This document shows, piece after piece, positions 15,431-23,962 of a stretch of DNA of 64,000 nt. Source of the DNA: Neorhizobium petrolearium (lineage in GTDB: Bacteria > Pseudomonadota > Alphaproteobacteria > Rhizobiales > Rhizobiaceae); the NCBI RefSeq assembly GCF_017873175.1, contig NZ_JAGGJW010000012.1:1-64000 (forward strand), in the 5' to 3' direction. The position numbers and the translations under genes were made by a program. Position 1 is the stretch's first letter; each line of letters starts with the position of its first letter. The notes under the pieces were generated by a model. It had not been told where the DNA came from. It searched no databases and saw only the letters and a list, made by a program, of their open reading frames with translations.

Positions 15431-16930
15431 ATGCGCCTTTTCAATACGACCTTCGCCCGATCCTCCCTGCTTATGCTGCTTCTCGGCAGCGTCATCCTGG
15501 TCGCGATCGTGCTTTCTTCCTTTTTCATGGCGCGAAAGACGCAGGTCTATTTTCAGGACGTGGTGAAGCTGCGCGACGTGCGCAGTTCCGCCTCGGATTT
15601 GCTGCTCAATCTGCGTGCCGCCGAATCCGGCCAGCGGGGTTATCTGCTTGCCCAGGACGAACAGTTCCTGACGCCTTATACCCTTGCCACGACGAGGTTG
15701 CCGCAGGCTCGAGCCCGGTTCAAGGCAGCCGTCGAAGCGCAAAACTCCATACAGGTCCGGATGGACGAACTCGATCATCTGATGGACGAGAAGCTGGAGG
15801 AGTTGCGTGGCACAGTCGATCTCGGCAGGAAAGGCGACTTCGCCGGCGCCGTCGCGATCGTCAAGGGAGCCTATGGCCGCCAGACCATGGATGGCATCAG
15901 CGCGATCCTCAGCCAGTTGGTTCGGGACACGGATGGACGGCTCAATGCGGGTGTCGGCGAGCTTCATGATTCGGCGTCGTCGCTGCAGTGGTTCACGATC
16001 GGCGGCGGCGTTCTGATCATCCTCGTGCTCGGCGGCGCGATTGCCGTCGTCGTTCAGCATATACGCGAGTTGCAGCGCGCGCGGGCGGAAGTGGTGGAAC
16101 TGAACAGCAGTCTCGAAGAGCGCGTCAACGAGCGGACGGAAGATCTCATCCAGGCGAACCGGGAGATCCAGCGCTATGCCTATATCGTATCGCACGACCT
16201 GCGGGCGCCGCTCGTCAACATCATGGGCTTTACCAGCGAACTCGATCAGACCCTGAAATCGATCAGCACCTATGTTCTCGCCGACGGGGCCGCGCTGACG
16301 GAAGGCGAAGTGCAGGAAGCGCGTCAGGCGGTCGAGGAGGACCTGCCCGAGGCGATCGCCTTCATCCGCTCCTCGACGAAGAAGATGGACGGGCTTATCA
16401 ACGCGATCCTGAAGATTTCGCGTGACGGACGGCGTGAGCTGAAACCGGAGAGCGTCAACCTGCAGGAACTCCTCGAGATGACCGCGGCGAGTGTCTATCA
16501 TCAGGTCAACGAGGCGGGCGGAGAGGTGAATATTTCGGTGGCGGCAGCTCGCGGCCTTATTACCGACCGATTTTCGATGGAACAAATCTTCGGCAATCTT
16601 TTCGACAATGCGGTCAAGTACAAGCACCCGGACCGCCCGTTGATGCTCTCGGTCAAGGCCATGCCGGCGGGGCGCAATTCTATTCGCATCGAGATCGCCG
16701 ACAACGGCAGAGGAATAGCGCCGGAGGATCACGGGCGAATTTTCGAGCTTTTCCGGCGTTCCGGGGTCCAGGACAAGCCTGGCGAAGGAATCGGTCTCGC
16801 CCACGTGCGCTCATTAGTGAGAAATTTAGGGGGCGAGATTACGGTGACCTCCACCCTGGGCGGCGGCGCGACGTTCATCATCCGCCTGCCTACCAATCTG
16901 TCCCAATCTGTCAGGAGTTACGGGTCATGA
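15431..16930 (+). CDS. CHASE3-domain sensor histidine kinase
   Basis: A 499-residue inner-membrane kinase. A first membrane segment (about 9-33) is followed by a periplasmic helical CHASE3-like domain (about 45-175, with LRAAESGQRGYLL). After a second membrane segment (about 188-210) come a coiled coil, a HisKA domain with His255 (IVSHDLRAPL) and an ATPase domain with N box (NLFDNAVKYKHP) and DNGRGI. I chose the ATG at 15431, 11 residues inside the longest frame, as it starts the membrane helix. It overlaps the following response regulator by 4 bases. The signal is unknown. Confidence 0.88.
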   Translation: MRLFNTTFARSSLLMLLLGSVILVAIVLSSFFMARKTQVYFQDVVKLRDVRSSASDLLLNLRAAESGQRGYLLAQDEQFLTPYTLATTRLPQARARFKAAVEAQNSIQVRMDELDHLMDEKLEELRGTVDLGRKGDFAGAVAIVKGAYGRQTMDGISAILSQLVRDTDGRLNAGVGELHDSASSLQWFTIGGGVLIILVLGGAIAVVVQHIRELQRARAEVVELNSSLEERVNERTEDLIQANREIQRYAYIVSHDLRAPLVNIMGFTSELDQTLKSISTYVLADGAALTEGEVQEARQAVEEDLPEAIAFIRSSTKKMDGLINAILKISRDGRRELKPESVNLQELLEMTAASVYHQVNEAGGEVNISVAAARGLITDRFSMEQIFGNLFDNAVKYKHPDRPLMLSVKAMPAGRNSIRIEIADNGRGIAPEDHGRIFELFRRSGVQDKPGEGIGLAHVRSLVRNLGGEITVTSTLGGGATFIIRLPTNLSQSVRSYGS

Positions 16931-17370
16931 AAGCTGCCGGAAGAGAAGTCACGATCGTGATGGTCGAGGACGACGAGGGTCATGCGCGGCTGATCGAGAA
17001 AAACGTCCGCCGCGCCGGAGTGAACAACGAGATCGTTCCGTTCACCAATGGCAACTCGGCGCTGGATTACATTCTCGGGACGGACCGCTCGGGAGCGGTC
17101 AGCCATGAACGGTACCTGCTCATCCTGCTCGACCTCAATCTGCCGGATATGTCGGGCGTCGACATCCTGGAGAAGGTGAAGTCCAATCCTCACACCAAAC
17201 GCCTTCCGGTCGTCATCCTGACCACGACCGATGACGAGCGGGAAATCCAGCGTTGCTACGACCTTGGAGCCAACGTCTACATCACCAAGCCCGTCGACTA
17301 CGAAAACTTCGCGCACGCCATCAGACAGCTTGGGCTGTTCTTTGCCGTGATGCAGATACCCGGACAATAA
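16927..17370 (+). CDS. single-domain response regulator (Rcp1-like)
   Basis: A 147-residue receiver-only protein with acidic pocket Glu14/Asp15/Asp16, phosphoacceptor Asp69 (LLDLNLPDMSG) and Lys near 121 (ITKPVDYENF). The extended loop between beta-2 and alpha-3 is typical of Rcp1-type regulators partnered with phytochrome-like kinases. There is no output domain. ATGA overlap with the CHASE3 kinase makes that kinase its probable partner, and the next gene may receive the phosphate onward. Confidence 0.9.
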   Translation: MKAAGREVTIVMVEDDEGHARLIEKNVRRAGVNNEIVPFTNGNSALDYILGTDRSGAVSHERYLLILLDLNLPDMSGVDILEKVKSNPHTKRLPVVILTTTDDEREIQRCYDLGANVYITKPVDYENFAHAIRQLGLFFAVMQIPGQ

Positions 17371-17379
17371 CGAGAAGCG

Positions 17380-18408
17380 ATGCCGCGCACCATTCTTTAC
17401 GTCGATGACGACCTTGCCCTTGCCAGACTTGCCGAACGCCACCTTGGCCGCGCCGGTTATCAGGTCGTTCACGCGCTGGATGAGGCCTCCGCGATGGACG
17501 CGGTGGATCGGGGCGGCCTCGACGCGGTCGTGCTCGATCATTACCTGAGGTCCGGCACCGGGCTTGCGATCCTCCACCGGTTGAAGGAGCGTGGTTCGGA
17601 TATTCCCGTGATCTACGTTACAGGCTCCAGCGACGCGACGATCGCCATCGACGCCTTGAAAAGCGGCGCCTCGGACTATGTCATCAAGACGGTCGGCGAG
17701 GAGTTCTGGCCGCTGATGGAAAGCGCAATCGATCAGGGCATTTTCAATGCCGAACTGCGCCGCGCCAAGGAGAAGGCCGAACAGGAGATCCGTCGCGGCA
17801 AGGAGCGCGCCGAGATACTGCTTGCGGAAGTCAACCACCGGGTCGCCAATAGCCTGGCGCTGGTTGCCGCACTCATCCGCCTGCAGGCCTCGAACAGCGG
17901 CAGCGAGGAGGTCAAGGCGGCACTCTCCGAAACGCAGGCGCGCATTACCGCCATCGCCGGCATGCACCGCAGCCTCTACACCTCCGACGACGTCCGCCAC
18001 GTGGCGATGGACAAGTATCTCGACACGCTGGTGCGCGAGGTCCAGAGCTCGGTCAATAATCGGCAGGGGCCTTCGATCCGGCTGGATGCCGAACCGGTAT
18101 CGCTCTCGTCCGATCGCGCCGTTTCCATCGGCATGATCGTCACGGAACTGCTTACCAACGCGTTGAAATATGCCTATCCGGCCAGCGCGGAAGGCGAGGT
18201 GAGAATCCTCCTGAAGCGTCAGGGCGAGGACAGCGTGCTTCTTGCCGTCGAGGACGACGGCATCGGTTGGCGCGAAGACGATCAGCCGAAAGGCACGGGG
18301 CTCGGCAGCCGTATCGTCAAGTCCATGGCTGCGACGCTCGGTTCGGCCATCCACTATGTGCCGAATATCGCCGGAACCCGCGCCGAACTGACGATCGGCC
18401 TGCACTGA
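17380..18408 (+). CDS. receiver-HisKA_2 hybrid histidine kinase
   Basis: A 342-residue cytoplasmic protein. Residues 1-120 form a receiver domain with Asp53 (VVLDHYLRSG). A coiled-coil linker (125-145) follows, then a HisKA_2 kinase domain with His153 in EVNHRVANSLAL, then an HWE/HATPase_c domain (TELLTNALKYAYP, VEDDGIGW, GTGLGSRIV). It is 9 bases after the single-domain regulator, so the three genes form one operon and probably one phosphorelay. The final target is not encoded here. Confidence 0.88.
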   Translation: MPRTILYVDDDLALARLAERHLGRAGYQVVHALDEASAMDAVDRGGLDAVVLDHYLRSGTGLAILHRLKERGSDIPVIYVTGSSDATIAIDALKSGASDYVIKTVGEEFWPLMESAIDQGIFNAELRRAKEKAEQEIRRGKERAEILLAEVNHRVANSLALVAALIRLQASNSGSEEVKAALSETQARITAIAGMHRSLYTSDDVRHVAMDKYLDTLVREVQSSVNNRQGPSIRLDAEPVSLSSDRAVSIGMIVTELLTNALKYAYPASAEGEVRILLKRQGEDSVLLAVEDDGIGWREDDQPKGTGLGSRIVKSMAATLGSAIHYVPNIAGTRAELTIGLH

Positions 18409-18493
18409 AAGCTTCAGCCACTTCGCATGATTTTGTTCCAGCCATTGCAATGGGCGGGATGCGACCCTATGATTTCCATCTGCGAGTGAAGGT

Positions 18494-18534
18494 GCATAGC
18501 TCCGAGAACCGGTCTCCGGTTTTCTGAGCTGTGC
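18494..18534. repeat. long inverted repeat after the kinase operon
   Basis: A 19-base arm (18494-18512) pairs with 18516-18534 around a 3-base loop, with two mismatches. The central GAGAACCGG / CCGGTTTTC wording resembles a common rhizobial intergenic palindrome. The region upstream (18427-18490) has no gene. May act as a 3' hairpin for the operon. Confidence 0.55.
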
Positions 18535-18598
18535 GCGAAACTTTGCCGGCGAGGCGTCTTCGGCGCGATCGCATCAAGGCGGGCCGTTCTTCGGAGCG

Positions 18599-19933
18599 AT
18601 GCTTCTGTTTCGCGCGCGGAATATTGTCCTAGCCAAAGAGCTCCTCTTGTTAACCGAAATCATCATCGTCATTGCGCTCACCGTTTTGAATGGTGTCCTG
18701 GCAATGTCGGAACTTGCCGTCGTGTCCTCCCGCCCCGTTCGTTTGAAGGTCATGTCCGAACAGGGCAACCGGGGCGCGGCGACGGCCATGCGGCTTGCGG
18801 AAGACCCCGGCCGCTTCCTCTCCACCGTGCAGATCGGCATCACGCTCGTGGGCGTGCTTTCCGGCGCCTTCTCCGGCGCCACGCTCGGCGCGCGTTTCAG
18901 CGGATGGCTTCAGGCACAAGGCCTGTCGGACAATGCCGCGGATGCGCTCGGCGTCGGCTCGGTGGTGGTCGCCATCACCTATCTCTCGCTGATCATCGGC
19001 GAACTGGTGCCGAAGCGGATCGCATTGCGTGCGCCGGAGACGGTCGCCGCGCGGGTCGCGCCGGCCATGAAGCTGCTTGCGACAATCGGCGCGCCGATCG
19101 TCTGGTTTCTGGATGTTTCCGGCCGTATGGTGCTTAGCCTGCTCGGCCAGAGGGGCGAATCCGGGGACAGGGTGACGGACGAGGAAATCCGCACCGTGCT
19201 CGCCGAAGCCCAGAGCGCGGGGGTGATAGAGACGGAGGAATCGGCGATGATTTCCGGCGTCATGCGGCTCGCCGACCGCACGGCGCGCGGCCTGATGACG
19301 CCGCGCCGGGATGTCGAGGTCATCGATACCGAGGATGACCCGGAAGAGCTTCGCGCCCAGCTTCGCGCCACGCAGCGCTCGCGCTTGCCGGTGCGCAAGG
19401 GTAGTTCCGACGAGATCCTTGGTGTGCTGTTCGTCAAGGACGCCTACGGCTTTATCGCCGGCGAGAAGCAATTCGACGTGGCGGGGCTGATGCGCGAGGC
19501 GCCTGTCGTTTCGGACCTCACGGGCGCGCTCGATGTCATCCAGGCGCTCCGCCGCGCGCCGGCCCATATGGCGCTGGTCTACGACGAATACGGTCATTTC
19601 GAAGGCATCATCACTTCCGGCGACGTCCTGGAGGCCATCACCGGCGTCTTCCAGGAGGACGAGGAGGAGGAGCCCGCGATCGTGCCGCGCGACGACGGCT
19701 CCTTCCTGGTGGCCGGCTGGATGCCTGTCGACGAGTTCGCCGAACAGATGGGCGTTCCGATCGGGGAGGACCCCGGCTACGAGACCGTCGCGGGCTTTGT
19801 GCTTGACGAGATGAAGCACCTGCCGGAACTCGGCGAGAGTTTCACGAAGAACGGCTGGACCTTCGAGGTCGTGGACCTCGACGGCCGGCGCATCGACAAG
19901 TTGCTCGTCACCAAGGCTACGGAAAGAGCGTGA
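18599..19933 (+). CDS. CNNM/CorC-type hemolysin-domain membrane protein
   Basis: A 444-residue protein with a DUF21/CNNM membrane domain (about 1-200; LAMSELAVVSSRPVRL, STVQIGITLVGVLSGAF, GELVPKRIALRAPE). It is followed by a CBS pair (about 215-345; GLMTPRRDVEVIDTED and YDEYGHFEGIITSGDVLEAI) and a C-terminal CorC_HlyC domain. Members act in divalent cation (Mg/Co) transport rather than true haemolysis. A TTG at 18647 is an alternative start, because many relatives begin at the LLTEII segment. It is coupled to the 5-FCL gene. Confidence 0.88.
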   Translation: MLLFRARNIVLAKELLLLTEIIIVIALTVLNGVLAMSELAVVSSRPVRLKVMSEQGNRGAATAMRLAEDPGRFLSTVQIGITLVGVLSGAFSGATLGARFSGWLQAQGLSDNAADALGVGSVVVAITYLSLIIGELVPKRIALRAPETVAARVAPAMKLLATIGAPIVWFLDVSGRMVLSLLGQRGESGDRVTDEEIRTVLAEAQSAGVIETEESAMISGVMRLADRTARGLMTPRRDVEVIDTEDDPEELRAQLRATQRSRLPVRKGSSDEILGVLFVKDAYGFIAGEKQFDVAGLMREAPVVSDLTGALDVIQALRRAPAHMALVYDEYGHFEGIITSGDVLEAITGVFQEDEEEEPAIVPRDDGSFLVAGWMPVDEFAEQMGVPIGEDPGYETVAGFVLDEMKHLPELGESFTKNGWTFEVVDLDGRRIDKLLVTKATERA

Positions 19934-20523
19934 TGGCGGATGGGAAGACGAAAGCGGAGTTGCGTGGCGAGCGGCTCGCCGCGCGTGACGCTATCTTGCC
20001 GGTCGAGCGGATCGAAAGGAGCCTGGCGATCGCCTCGCACGGTGCCGGCGCGATCGACTTCGAAGCAGGCGCGATCGTTTCCGGTTTTCTGCCGATCCGC
20101 TCGGAGGTCGACCTGAGGCCGCTGATGGCCTCCTTGAGGGACCGCAGCGCGCGGCTTTGCGTTCCCGTCATCCTCGACAAGAAAACGATCGTCTTCCGCG
20201 AACTGATCCGCGGAGCCAACCTGGTGCCCGGTACGTTCGGCACCTTCGGCCCGGGTCCGGAGGCGGCGGAACTCGATCCCGACGTCATGCTGGTGCCGCT
20301 TTCGGCTTTCGATCGGCAGGGGCACCGGATCGGCTACGGCGGCGGCTACTATGACCGGGCGATTCACCGTCTACAGCAAAAAGGCCTGAAGCCGAAGCTG
20401 ATCGGGATTGCATTCGACTGCCAGGAAGTGGCATCAGTGCCGTTTGAACCTCACGATATCAGACTGGACGCGGTCCTGACGGAAAGCGGCTACCGGCCCT
20501 TCGAACAATCGGGCCAGGCATAG
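19933..20523 (+). CDS. 5-formyltetrahydrofolate cyclo-ligase
   Basis: A 196-residue enzyme (fau/ygfA family) that converts 5-formyltetrahydrofolate to 5,10-methenyltetrahydrofolate using ATP. Signature features are the basic N-terminus KTKAELRGERLAARD, a GTFGTFGPGPEA-type loop near 100 and the GYGGGYYDRAI motif near 140. In most relatives it follows 6S RNA directly; here it lies 4.6 kb away. The ATG at 19933 overlaps the stop of the CNNM gene, and GGAAAGAG lies just upstream. Confidence 0.9.
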   Translation: MADGKTKAELRGERLAARDAILPVERIERSLAIASHGAGAIDFEAGAIVSGFLPIRSEVDLRPLMASLRDRSARLCVPVILDKKTIVFRELIRGANLVPGTFGTFGPGPEAAELDPDVMLVPLSAFDRQGHRIGYGGGYYDRAIHRLQQKGLKPKLIGIAFDCQEVASVPFEPHDIRLDAVLTESGYRPFEQSGQA

Positions 20524-20534
20524 ATTGGATAAGA

Positions 20535-21359
20535 ATGCGCCTTTTGTTTCTGGGTGACATGGTGGGCAAGACCGGCCGCACGGCGGTGTGGGAAAAGCTG
20601 CCCGGCCTCGTCTCCGACCTGAAGCTCGATTTCGTCATCGTCAACGGGGAAAATGCCGCCGGTGGTTTCGGCATCACGGAAGAGATTTTTCTGGAAACGA
20701 TCAATGCGGGTGCCGACGTGGTGACGACCGGCAACCATGTCTGGGACCAGAAGGACGCGATTGCCTTCGCCGCTCGCCACGACCAGTTCCTCAGGCCCGC
20801 CAACTATCCCGCCGGGACGCCGGGCAGGGGCGCCGGGCTTTATTATGCCAGGAACGGCGCCCGCATCCTGGTCGCCAATATCATGGGCCGGGTCTTCATG
20901 CACCCGGAACTCGACGATCCGTTCAAGAGCGCCGAGACGATCCTCGCGGCTTGTCCGCTGAAGGAACAGGCGGACGCGATCGTCTTCGACTTCCATGCTG
21001 AGGCGACCAGCGAGAAGCAGTGCTTCGGGCATTTCGTTGATGGCCGCGCCAGCCTCGTGGTCGGCACCCATACGCATGTGCCGACGGCCGATTGCCAGAT
21101 CCTCAACGGCGGCACGGGCTACATGTCGGATGCCGGCATGTGCGGCGACTATGACAGTTCGCTCGGCATGGACAAGGAAGAACCACTCAACCGCTTCATC
21201 TCGAAAATGCCGAAGGGGCGCTTCGAGGCGGCGACGGGCCCGGCCACGCTCTGCGGCCTCGGCATCGAGATTTCCGACGCCACCGGCCTTGCGGAGAAGA
21301 TCGCGCCCCTGCGGATCGGCCCGCGGCTGGCCGAAACAGTTCCATCTTTTTGGAACTAG
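20535..21359 (+). CDS. YmdB-family metallophosphoesterase
   Basis: A 274-residue calcineurin-like phosphoesterase of the YmdB/TIGR00282 type. Metal ligands are visible as LGDMVGK (5-11), NGENAAGG (36-43), TGNHVWDQ (63-70), FHAEATSEK (about 152-160) and GTHTHVPTAD (about 175-184). Relatives act on 2',3'-cyclic nucleotides in vitro; the physiological role in alphaproteobacteria is open. It follows 5-FCL by 11 bases in one operon. Confidence 0.9.
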   Translation: MRLLFLGDMVGKTGRTAVWEKLPGLVSDLKLDFVIVNGENAAGGFGITEEIFLETINAGADVVTTGNHVWDQKDAIAFAARHDQFLRPANYPAGTPGRGAGLYYARNGARILVANIMGRVFMHPELDDPFKSAETILAACPLKEQADAIVFDFHAEATSEKQCFGHFVDGRASLVVGTHTHVPTADCQILNGGTGYMSDAGMCGDYDSSLGMDKEEPLNRFISKMPKGRFEAATGPATLCGLGIEISDATGLAEKIAPLRIGPRLAETVPSFWN

Positions 21360-21400
21360 AGGGCTGCACTTGAGGGATGGTCTCAGGCCCAGCCCCCAAC

Positions 21401-21470
21401 CTGAATGTGGAATAGCTCGTGTCAAAAATCTCTGTCGCGAAACTCTGACTTTTGCGACAGGATTTTCCTG
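21401..21470. repeat. dispersed repeat, copy B
   Basis: Related to copy A at 9421-9502: common start CTG-AATGTGGAATA, common end CTTTTGCGACAG-A-TT-CCT, variable centre. Lies between the phosphoesterase gene and the end of the transglutaminase-like gene. Confidence 0.4.
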
Positions 21471-21502
21471 AAAGGATCAGCCTCCCGTTTTTGTCGCAGA
21501 AG

Positions 21503-22363
21503 TTAGGAGTTACGCAACCTGACAGCCATAGGCTCGCCGTGTGGGAAGCTGATAACCTGCTCTGGTAACGGCCAATCCGCGATAGCTTCCGGCTCGTCCT
21601 CCCCATCAACAGTGACGATCCTGAGCCGTGAAGCGAGATGGTCTAGCGTCGTCCTCGCCTGGTGCGACAACCCGGTTGAAACGGGGGAGAGGTCCCTTGA
21701 TAGACCCCAGTAATCCCACGGTTTCAGCTCCAGTTTACGCAGGGCTGCGATTTCTCGAAGCAGGCTTCCCGCGACGAACCATTCCCCGCCGAGATCGAGG
21801 CTCGATACGCCAAATCGTAAGGCAATCTCCGGCTCGTCTTTGATCCGGAACCATGCTTCGCCTGCCGTCAGGAACCGCTCGCGTGGCACATCCAGAGTGT
21901 CGAAAGAAACTCCTCCTATAGCCGTAAACTCCACATCAAGCCGTTTCCAACGCTCGCCGTCATGCCATTCGCAAAGCCAATGATCCTCCCAATGGTCTTG
22001 AACCAGATAATCGGCGAACCCGACACGGAGGCGAGCTGGAGTGCCGCACTCACGAAATCTGCTGACAGCCAGTATAGCGAAATCCCGGCATACGCCGCCG
22101 ACCTTATGCTGTGCGGTATCGCCTTCAAGCAAATCGCGTTTTACGGCGACAGACAAAATTTCTGCCACTGAACGAAGCTCCAAATCGGCGGCCTGTTCAG
22201 GTGTGAAGCCTCGTTCTCGGGATTCGGCCCCGCGAGGATGCTGCATGAATGAGCCAATCCACCGGGCAATTGAGTTTGGCTCGACGCCACCGCGCATCAA
22301 TGTTTCGCGATAAGGCCCAGGTTCCGAGTAGATGCTATGGGAAGCGTAGAAGGATTTGTGCAT
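21503..22363 (-). CDS. transglutaminase-like superfamily protein
   Basis: A 286-residue protein with a transglutaminase-core catalytic set: Cys in GGVCRDFAILAVSRF (about 102), His in HWLCEWHDGERWKRLDVEF (about 138), and a following Asp. Bacterial members are peptidases or amidases of mostly unknown substrate. I chose the ATG at 22363 because AGGAAGAGA precedes it. Base composition is lower in GC than the neighbours and the gene stands alone, which hints at later acquisition. Confidence 0.78.
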   Translation of the reverse strand: MHKSFYASHSIYSEPGPYRETLMRGGVEPNSIARWIGSFMQHPRGAESRERGFTPEQAADLELRSVAEILSVAVKRDLLEGDTAQHKVGGVCRDFAILAVSRFRECGTPARLRVGFADYLVQDHWEDHWLCEWHDGERWKRLDVEFTAIGGVSFDTLDVPRERFLTAGEAWFRIKDEPEIALRFGVSSLDLGGEWFVAGSLLREIAALRKLELKPWDYWGLSRDLSPVSTGLSHQARTTLDHLASRLRIVTVDGEDEPEAIADWPLPEQVISFPHGEPMAVRLRNS

Positions 22364-22615
22364 TGCTGTCTCTTCCTGTTGAGGTTGAGACACGACAAGA
22401 AGGGCAAATTTTCAAAAATTGTCAATCAAACCGTTGTCGCGTTAACCCCGATTAAAGCAACAGTTTTTCCGTTGAGTTCTGTTACCGCAAGATGCGCCTG
22501 CTGAAGCAGCCACGCCGCAAGCGGGCGCGGCATCCACATCCCCTCGAATGCCACATTTCGATATGGGGCGGTCCGGGCTGGGCCTCTTTTCGTTTCATGA
22601 CTTCGGAAAGAACCC

Positions 22616-22999
22616 TTAACCCTCGTCCCGGGTCTCCAGTGGCGCCCCCGGCAGATAGAGTGAAACCGGCCGGATTTCATAGACCGCGGTCGGATTGACG
22701 CGGCGCAGGTCGCGCGCCGCTGCGACAGCGTCATCCAGCGTCGGGAAATCCACGACATAGAAGCCGAGCAACTCTTCCTTGGTTTCGGCAAAGGGGCCGT
22801 CGGTGACGATGCCGTCGCCCTTTCCCCGGAGAGTGACGGCGCCTTTCGTGGGGCCAAGTCGCGCGGCCGGTCCCAGATGTTTCTCCCTGACCAGCCGGTC
22901 ATTGACCTTGAGCAGGTCGGTCATCAGCGCCGCATCCTCCTCTTCGGTCCAGGATTCGACCACTCCTTCCGCGTGATAGGCCAGGATTGCGTAGTACAT
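22616..22999 (-). CDS. YCII-related (DGPF-domain) protein
   Basis: A 127-residue protein of the YciI-like superfamily. It starts MYYAILAYHAEG and contains the family segment VTDGPFAETKEELLGFYVVD (65-84), which names the DGPF group. Such proteins are often encoded near ECF sigma factors, but none is present here. Function is unknown; some relatives are small hydrolases or dehalogenase-like enzymes. It is followed at 30 bases by the dienelactone hydrolase gene on the same strand upstream side. Confidence 0.85.
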   Translation of the reverse strand: MYYAILAYHAEGVVESWTEEEDAALMTDLLKVNDRLVREKHLGPAARLGPTKGAVTLRGKGDGIVTDGPFAETKEELLGFYVVDFPTLDDAVAAARDLRRVNPTAVYEIRPVSLYLPGAPLETRDEG

Positions 23000-23029
23000 G
23001 GATTGTCCCCTCCTTCTTGCAATCTCTCG

Positions 23030-23761
23030 TTAGAGCGCTTCCTCAAGCAGCGTCAGCAAGCGCTTGAAATGCCGCTCGGAACCCTGCTCGTTGTAGACGC
23101 TGTGGTCGGGTACGGCCCAGCCATGGGCCATGCCGACATAGTTTTCGATCGCATGGTCGACGCCGCCGTTGCGAAGGGCTTCCGCGAGCCTGGCCGACTG
23201 TTCGGGTGGAAACGAGTTGTCGACGCCGGCGACACCCACATAAACCTGTGCCTTTATCTTGTCGGCGAGCCTGTGCGGACTGTCATCGGCGTCGCTCGCC
23301 AGATTGCCGCCGTGGAAGCTCGCCGCCGCCTTGACGCGGTCGGGATAACGGGCGGCGGCGGTGAGAGCGCGTGCGCCGCCCATGCAATAGCCGACGGCAG
23401 CGACCGGGCCGGTCGCGCCTTCGCCGGCCAGCGCATCGATGAAGGCGGCGCTGTCGCGCGCCGTCATGTCCTGGGTGGTCGCCCGTATCATGGTCCTGAG
23501 CTGGGTTCCGGAGGCTTCCTGGCTGAAGGCGGTCTTCGCGTCGAACGGCCCGTAGCTGCCGAAGCGATAGAAAAGATCGGGGACGAGCACGACATGCCCG
23601 GCATCGGCAATGCGCCGGCCCATGCCGTAGAGGGCCTGGCGGGGGCCGAAGGCATCCATGTACATCACGACGCCGCTGGCCGTCGCCGCGCCGCTTTCCG
23701 GCTTGATGACGGTAGCCCTGGCAGTGCCGTCGGCCGTCTTGATCTCAATTTCATGCTTCAT
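23030..23761 (-). CDS. dienelactone hydrolase family protein
   Basis: A 243-residue alpha/beta hydrolase with nucleophile Cys126 in GYCMGG, acid Asp in GVAGVDNSFPP and His in GMAHGW, the Cys-Asp-His triad of dienelactone hydrolases. The start at 23761 has GGAGG 8 bases upstream. Natural substrates may be lactones or esters; no aromatic-degradation genes are nearby, so a specific pathway cannot be assigned. It is probably cotranscribed with the YCII gene (30-base gap). Confidence 0.85.
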   Translation of the reverse strand: MKHEIEIKTADGTARATVIKPESGAATASGVVMYMDAFGPRQALYGMGRRIADAGHVVLVPDLFYRFGSYGPFDAKTAFSQEASGTQLRTMIRATTQDMTARDSAAFIDALAGEGATGPVAAVGYCMGGARALTAAARYPDRVKAAASFHGGNLASDADDSPHRLADKIKAQVYVGVAGVDNSFPPEQSARLAEALRNGGVDHAIENYVGMAHGWAVPDHSVYNEQGSERHFKRLLTLLEEAL

Positions 23762-23962
23762 GAAATATCCCTCCAACATTCCTGCCTCATGCGCCGGCGA
23801 GGTTATCTCGGTCGGTGCGAAAGCTTTTCAATAGTCAATTTCATGATCTTCACCAATGACAGAATTGTGAGGGTCGGCGAGCCAATTCCGGCTGGACCGG
23901 TCTTTCGCATTGCCGCATGTTTTCGCCGGGAATGAGCATGAACCGCAGTTCTTGGGAGTGGC

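Noticed and set aside
22426..22533. Short minus-strand frame (MPRPLAAWLL...) between the YCII and transglutaminase genes
   Set aside because: GAGGGG at usable distance, but no recognisable domain and the frame continues open upstream only as a shadow of the YCII gene. Too weak to list.
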